64,000 nt of DNA from the NCBI RefSeq assembly GCF_016907835.1, contig NZ_JAFBCT010000001.1, forward strand, positions 3,162,001 through 3,226,000, read 5' to 3'. Every line of letters begins with the position of its first letter. Position 1 is the first letter of the stretch. The DNA is from Agromyces cerinus. GTDB taxonomy: Bacteria; Actinomycetota; Actinomycetes; Actinomycetales; Microbacteriaceae. Below the pieces are notes generated by a model. It ran no database searches, was not told the DNA's origin, and was given only the letters and a program-made list of their open reading frames with translations. Shown one piece after another: positions 60,488 to 64,000 of this stretch. The translations under genes were made by a program, and so were the position numbers.

Positions 60488-60510
60488 AAGCAGCGAAGGA
60501 GGGAGTCCCC

Positions 60511-61074
60511 ATGACCCTCATCGACATCGAAGAGGTCGTGCTCCTCGACGACGAAGGCCGAGCCATCGGCCGGGCACCGAAGTCGAGCGTGCATGGCGCG
60601 GACACCGCGCGCCACCTCGCTTTCTCGTGCCACGTCTTCAACGAGCGCGACGAACTCCTCGTTACCCGACGCGCCCTCTCGAAGCAGACCTGGCCGGGCG
60701 TCTGGACCAACTCGTTCTGCGGCCACCCGGCCCCGGCGGAGACACTGGTCCACGCGATCCGTCGACGCGGCGAGTTCGAACTCGGGCTCTCGCTCGACGG
60801 CATCGAGCCGGTGCTCCCGTTCTTCCACTACCGGGCGACGGATGCCTCGGGGCTCGTCGAGAACGAACTCTGCCCCGTCTACACGGCGTACGCGACATCC
60901 GAACTCGAGCCGCACCCCGGCGAGGTCATGGACTTCGCCTGGGTGCCGCCGCGACGCCTCGCCTCGGCGATCGAGCACGCGCCATGGGCGTTCAGCCCGT
61001 GGTTCGTGCTGCAGGCGCAACTGCTGCCGTTCCTCGGGGGCTCCCTCGAGCGGCGCGAGGCCATCGCATCATGA
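60511..61074 (+). CDS. idi: Isopentenyl-diphosphate delta-isomerase, type 1
   Basis: A 187-residue Nudix-fold enzyme interconverting IPP and DMAPP. The catalytic Cys is in NSFCGHPAP and the catalytic Glu in ENELCPVYTAY; HLAFSCHVFNERDELLVTRR opens the fold. AAGGAGGGAG precedes ATG 60511. First gene of the carotenoid operon; its stop overlaps the next start by four bases. It supplies precursor for geranylgeranyl diphosphate. Confidence 0.95.
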   Translation: MTLIDIEEVVLLDDEGRAIGRAPKSSVHGADTARHLAFSCHVFNERDELLVTRRALSKQTWPGVWTNSFCGHPAPAETLVHAIRRRGEFELGLSLDGIEPVLPFFHYRATDASGLVENELCPVYTAYATSELEPHPGEVMDFAWVPPRRLASAIEHAPWAFSPWFVLQAQLLPFLGGSLERREAIAS

Positions 61075-62135
61075 TCGGCACGACCCTCGATCGACGGATC
61101 GGCGGCGACGCCATCGCCGTCTCGGAGTTCCTCGACGACTACTTCGCCCGACAGCTCGAACGCGCGGCGCGGCACGGCGACGACTACGTGCAGCTCTGGG
61201 TGGCCGCCCGCGACGGCGCCGCCGGCGGCAAGCGCATCCGTCCCGAGCTCGTGCTCGCCGCCCACGCCGCGTTCGCCGGCACGGGCACGGCGGAGTCCGT
61301 GCGGCTGGCGTCGGCGTTCGAGCTGCTGCACACCGCGTTCCTCATGCACGACGACGTGATCGACCACGATCTCGTGCGTCGGGGCGCACCCAACGTCGCC
61401 GGCCGCTTCGCGCTCGACGGGGTCGGCCGGGGGCTGCCGGTCGATCGGGCGAACGACTACGGCGAGGCATCCGCCATTCTCGCCGGCGACCTGCTCATCG
61501 CCGGCGCGCTGCGGGTGGTCGCCGAGCTCGAGGCACCGCGCTCGGTGCGTGCCACGCTGCTCGAGATCGTCGACGAGTGCGTCTTCCTCGCGGCGGCCGG
61601 CGAGCATGCCGACGTGCGGCACGCCGGTGCTGCCCCCGGCGAGCGCGACATCCTCGCCATGATCGAGAACAAGACCGCGTCGTATTCGTTCAGCGCGCCC
61701 CTCCAGGCCGGGGCGGTGCTCGGCGGGGCATCCGCGGCCTCGGTCGCACGACTCGGTGAGGTCGGCCGCCACCTCGGCGTCGCGTTCCAGCTGCGCGATG
61801 ACGTGCTCGGCGTCTTCGGCTCGGCGACGGTCACCGGCAAGTCCTCGCTCTCCGACCTGCGCGAGGGCAAGGAGACGCTGCTCGTCGCCTACGCCCGCGT
61901 GCACCCCGACTGGGATCGCGCCGCCGCCGGATTCGGGAGCCCCGAGCTCGACGACGCCGGGGCGGCCCGGCTCCGACGTGCGATCGAGTCGAGCGGCGCC
62001 CGCGACCGCGTCGAGCGCCTCATCGATGCGCGCTGCGCCGCCGCCGCCGACGCAATCGCGGCGGCGGGCCTGCCGCACGGCCTGCGGGAGACGCTGACCG
62101 TGACGGCCCGCACCTGCACGGAGCGTGCGCGATGA
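61071..62135 (+). CDS. crtE: Geranylgeranyl diphosphate synthase
   Basis: A 354-residue trans-prenyltransferase. The first Asp-rich motif is DDVID (94-98) in FLMHDDVIDHD, preceded by GGKRIRPELVL. The second is the shortened form LRDDVLGVFG, common in actinobacterial CrtE proteins. An insertion of ~15 residues (DGVGRGLPVDRAN) follows the first motif. It makes the C20 chain for phytoene. Both ends overlap neighbours by four bases, so the operon is translationally coupled. Confidence 0.94.
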   Translation: MIGTTLDRRIGGDAIAVSEFLDDYFARQLERAARHGDDYVQLWVAARDGAAGGKRIRPELVLAAHAAFAGTGTAESVRLASAFELLHTAFLMHDDVIDHDLVRRGAPNVAGRFALDGVGRGLPVDRANDYGEASAILAGDLLIAGALRVVAELEAPRSVRATLLEIVDECVFLAAAGEHADVRHAGAAPGERDILAMIENKTASYSFSAPLQAGAVLGGASAASVARLGEVGRHLGVAFQLRDDVLGVFGSATVTGKSSLSDLREGKETLLVAYARVHPDWDRAAAGFGSPELDDAGAARLRRAIESSGARDRVERLIDARCAAAADAIAAAGLPHGLRETLTVTARTCTERAR

Positions 62136-63061
62136 CCGCGGCGACCGGGCTGGCCCTCTACGACCGCACCGCGCACCTCGGCTCCGCACAGGTGATCTCG
62201 CACTACTCGACATCGTTCGGGCTCGCGAGCCGGCTGTGCTCGCGCCCGGTGCGCGACCACCTGGCCGACATCTACGCGCTCGTGCGCATCGCCGACGAGA
62301 TCGTCGACGGCCCCGCCGAGGAGGCGGGACTCGCGCCCGTCGAGCGGCGCGCGATGCTCGACGCCCTCGAGGTCGAGACCGAGCAGGCGATCGCGCGCGG
62401 GTACAGCTCGAACCTCGTCGTGCACGCCTTCGCCCGCACCGCACGCACCACGGGGTTCGGGCGCGAGCTGACCCGACCGTTCTTCGCGTCGATGCGGCGC
62501 GACCTCGACCCGGTGGACTTCGACGAGGCCGAACTCCGCGAGTACATCCACGGCTCGGCCGAGGTCGTCGGGCTGATGTGCCTGCGTGCCTTCAGCGAGG
62601 GACTTCCCGACGACGCCGAGCGCGACGCGCGCTGGCAGCGCGGCGCCCGCCACCTCGGCGCCGCGTTCCAGAAGGTCAACTTCCTGCGCGATCTGGCCGA
62701 CGACTACGGTTCCCTCGGCCGCCGCTACTTCCCCGGCATCGACCCGGCACACCTGAGCGAGGCCGACAAGCTGCGGCTGCTCGACGACCTCGATCGCGAC
62801 CTCGCGATCGCCGGCGAGGTGATCGCCGAACTGCCGAGCGGATGCCGCAGGGCCGTCGCCGCCGCGCACGCCCTGTTCTCCGCCCTGTCGGCGCGGCTCC
62901 GCCGCACACCGGCGCGCGAGCTGCTCACGACCAGGATCAGGGTGCCGACGCCGCAGAAGCTCGTGCTGCTCGCCAGAGCCGCCGGCACGCGGCCGCGACG
63001 CCCGGCCACCACGCCCACGCCCGCGGCCGATCGGGCACCGCTGCCCGGGGCACCGGCATGA
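62132..63061 (+). CDS. crtB: Phytoene synthase
   Basis: A 309-residue squalene/phytoene synthase. Both Asp motifs are visible: LVRIADEIVDG (~50-60) and FQKVNFLRDLADDY (~180-193). It condenses two geranylgeranyl diphosphates to phytoene. HYSTSFGLASRLCSRPVR at the start is typical of the actinobacterial branch. The C-terminal ~25 residues are Pro/Arg-rich. Coupled to crtE and crtI by four-base overlaps. Confidence 0.94.
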   Translation: MTAATGLALYDRTAHLGSAQVISHYSTSFGLASRLCSRPVRDHLADIYALVRIADEIVDGPAEEAGLAPVERRAMLDALEVETEQAIARGYSSNLVVHAFARTARTTGFGRELTRPFFASMRRDLDPVDFDEAELREYIHGSAEVVGLMCLRAFSEGLPDDAERDARWQRGARHLGAAFQKVNFLRDLADDYGSLGRRYFPGIDPAHLSEADKLRLLDDLDRDLAIAGEVIAELPSGCRRAVAAAHALFSALSARLRRTPARELLTTRIRVPTPQKLVLLARAAGTRPRRPATTPTPAADRAPLPGAPA

Positions 63062-64000
63062 GCAGGGTGGCGGTCGTCGGGGGTGGCATCGCCGGCCTCG
63101 CCACCGCGGCGCTGCTGGCCCGCGACGGGCACGAGGTCACGGTCTACGAGGCGCACGACGGCGTCGGCGGTCGCGCCGGACGGTGGGACGCCCGAGGCTT
63201 CCGCTTCGACACCGGGCCGTCGTGGTACCTCATGCCCGAGGTGTTCGAGCACTTCTACCGGCTGATGGGCACGAGCGCCGCTGCCGAGCTCGACCTCGTA
63301 CGGCTCGAGCCGGGCTACCGGGTGTTCTTCGAGGGCCGGGCGGAGCCGCTCGATCTCGTGGCCGACCGGGAGGCATCCGCTGCGTCGTTCGAGGCGATCG
63401 AGCCGGGCGCCGGGCGACGCCTCGAGGAGTACCTCGACTCCGCCGAGGAGACGACGCGGCTCGCGCTCGACCACTTCCTCTACAACGACTTCTCCTCGCC
63501 GGGCACCCTGCTCGTGCCGCCGGTGCTGCGGCGTCTCGGCCGCCTGGGCCGCCTCCTGCTGCAGCCGCTCGACCGCTTCATCGCCGGCAGCTTCGCCGAC
63601 GATCGCCTGCGCAAGGTGCTCGGCTACCCCGCCGTGTTCCTCGGCACCTCCCCGTCGGCCGCTCCGAGCCTCTACCACCTGATGAGCCACTTCGACCTCG
63701 ACGACGGCGTCTTCTACCCGCAGGGCGGCTTCCGCGAGGTCATCGACAGCGTCGCCCGACTGGCGCGGCGGGCCGGGGCCCGCATCGTGACGGACGCCCG
63801 CGTCACGAGCATCACCGTGGAGTCGGGCGGGGCGCGCGGCATCGTCCACGTCGATCGGGATGGCGCGGCGCACGAGGTCGAGGTCGACCTCGTCGTCTCG
63901 GCGGTTGATGTGCATCACACCGAGACGGCCCTGCTGCCTCCCGAGTCGCGAAGCCGATCGGATGCCTCGTGGCGCCGGGGCGACCCGGGGCCGGGCGCGG
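63058..64000 (+). CDS. crtI: Phytoene desaturase (3' part missing)
   Basis: The first ~314 residues of a CrtI flavoprotein; the rest lies beyond the window. The FAD site is VAVVGGGIAGLATAALLARDGHE, followed by GVGGRAGRW and FDTGPSWYLMPEVFEHFY, the CrtI hallmark. PQGGFREVIDSVARLARRAGARI starts the mid domain. It desaturates phytoene to lycopene. Lycopene elongase and C50-cyclase genes of a decaprenoxanthin-type pathway often follow in Microbacteriaceae, but cannot be seen here. Confidence 0.94.
   Translation, partial: MSRVAVVGGGIAGLATAALLARDGHEVTVYEAHDGVGGRAGRWDARGFRFDTGPSWYLMPEVFEHFYRLMGTSAAAELDLVRLEPGYRVFFEGRAEPLDLVADREASAASFEAIEPGAGRRLEEYLDSAEETTRLALDHFLYNDFSSPGTLLVPPVLRRLGRLGRLLLQPLDRFIAGSFADDRLRKVLGYPAVFLGTSPSAAPSLYHLMSHFDLDDGVFYPQGGFREVIDSVARLARRAGARIVTDARVTSITVESGGARGIVHVDRDGAAHEVEVDLVVSAVDVHHTETALLPPESRSRSDASWRRGDPGPGA

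Overview
The window reads as one contiguous, gene-dense stretch of a high-GC actinobacterial chromosome. Base composition, the very frequent GGATGCC/GCATCCG words, an idi-crtE-crtB-crtI carotenoid operon and coproporphyrin-type heme genes (chdC, Cys-rich hemH) all suggest Microbacteriaceae, perhaps Agromyces-like. That placement is inference, because no rRNA or other marker gene lies here. About 60 protein genes were found. I saw no tRNA, rRNA, transposase, integrase, phage gene or CRISPR array, and no stretch over 300 bases lacks a gene.

Layout: 1-4753 holds an arabinose-type sugar-binding lipoprotein (cut by the window edge), a large DUF5107/TPR protein and a divergent AraC regulator. 4766-7643 is a WYL regulator facing a DrrAB-type exporter. 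7708-13752 contains an FAD oxidoreductase, a TetR/DoxX pair sharing a palindrome, a second DoxX gene, membrane proteins and a thioesterase. 13857-18836 is a propionate (2-methylcitrate) operon gntR-prpD-prpB-prpC. 18920-21459 carries an enoyl-CoA hydratase-family gene, a LysE exporter with a tandemly duplicated start region, and a HAD phosphatase. 21596-26602 is an XRE-cupin regulator, an agmatinase-family ureohydrolase, a TPP enzyme and a sodium symporter, which could form a guanidino-compound route. 26644-31319 has TetR/SDR, the tRNA hydroxylase trhO, and TetR/flavin monooxygenase. 31396-42528 is a polyamine locus (PotABCD-type importer, amine oxidase, aldehyde dehydrogenase, TetR) with an unexpected glycosyltransferase, flanked by an amino-sugar-kinase-like gene and a SIS protein. 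42568-46854 is membrane proteins, a cysteine-desulfurase-like enzyme and a PEP-mutase-family enzyme. 47033-49895 is an ABC exporter coupled to an AlkZ-like protein. 49929-51557 is HxlR/azoreductase. 52122-59264 is the heme cluster (chdC, hemH, hemC, hemD, then hemB, hemL) interrupted by an SDR gene. 59381-64000 is a pyrimidine-dimer glycosylase, a MarR regulator and the carotenoid operon, cut at the right edge.

Two themes run across the window. First, at least fourteen genes start with TAnnnT followed by only 6 (once 7) bases and then ATG/GTG, with no Shine-Dalgarno sequence, which points to leaderless mRNAs. Second, two dispersed palindromic repeat families, with cores GAGCCTGTCGAA and GGTCGAGTAGCGACGAAGG, sit at gene ends. 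The first family also occurs as half-elements inside three coding genes, and the second supplies stop codons to its neighbours. Almost every local regulator faces a short palindrome that is a plausible operator. All functions are read from sequence motifs by eye; no database search was run.
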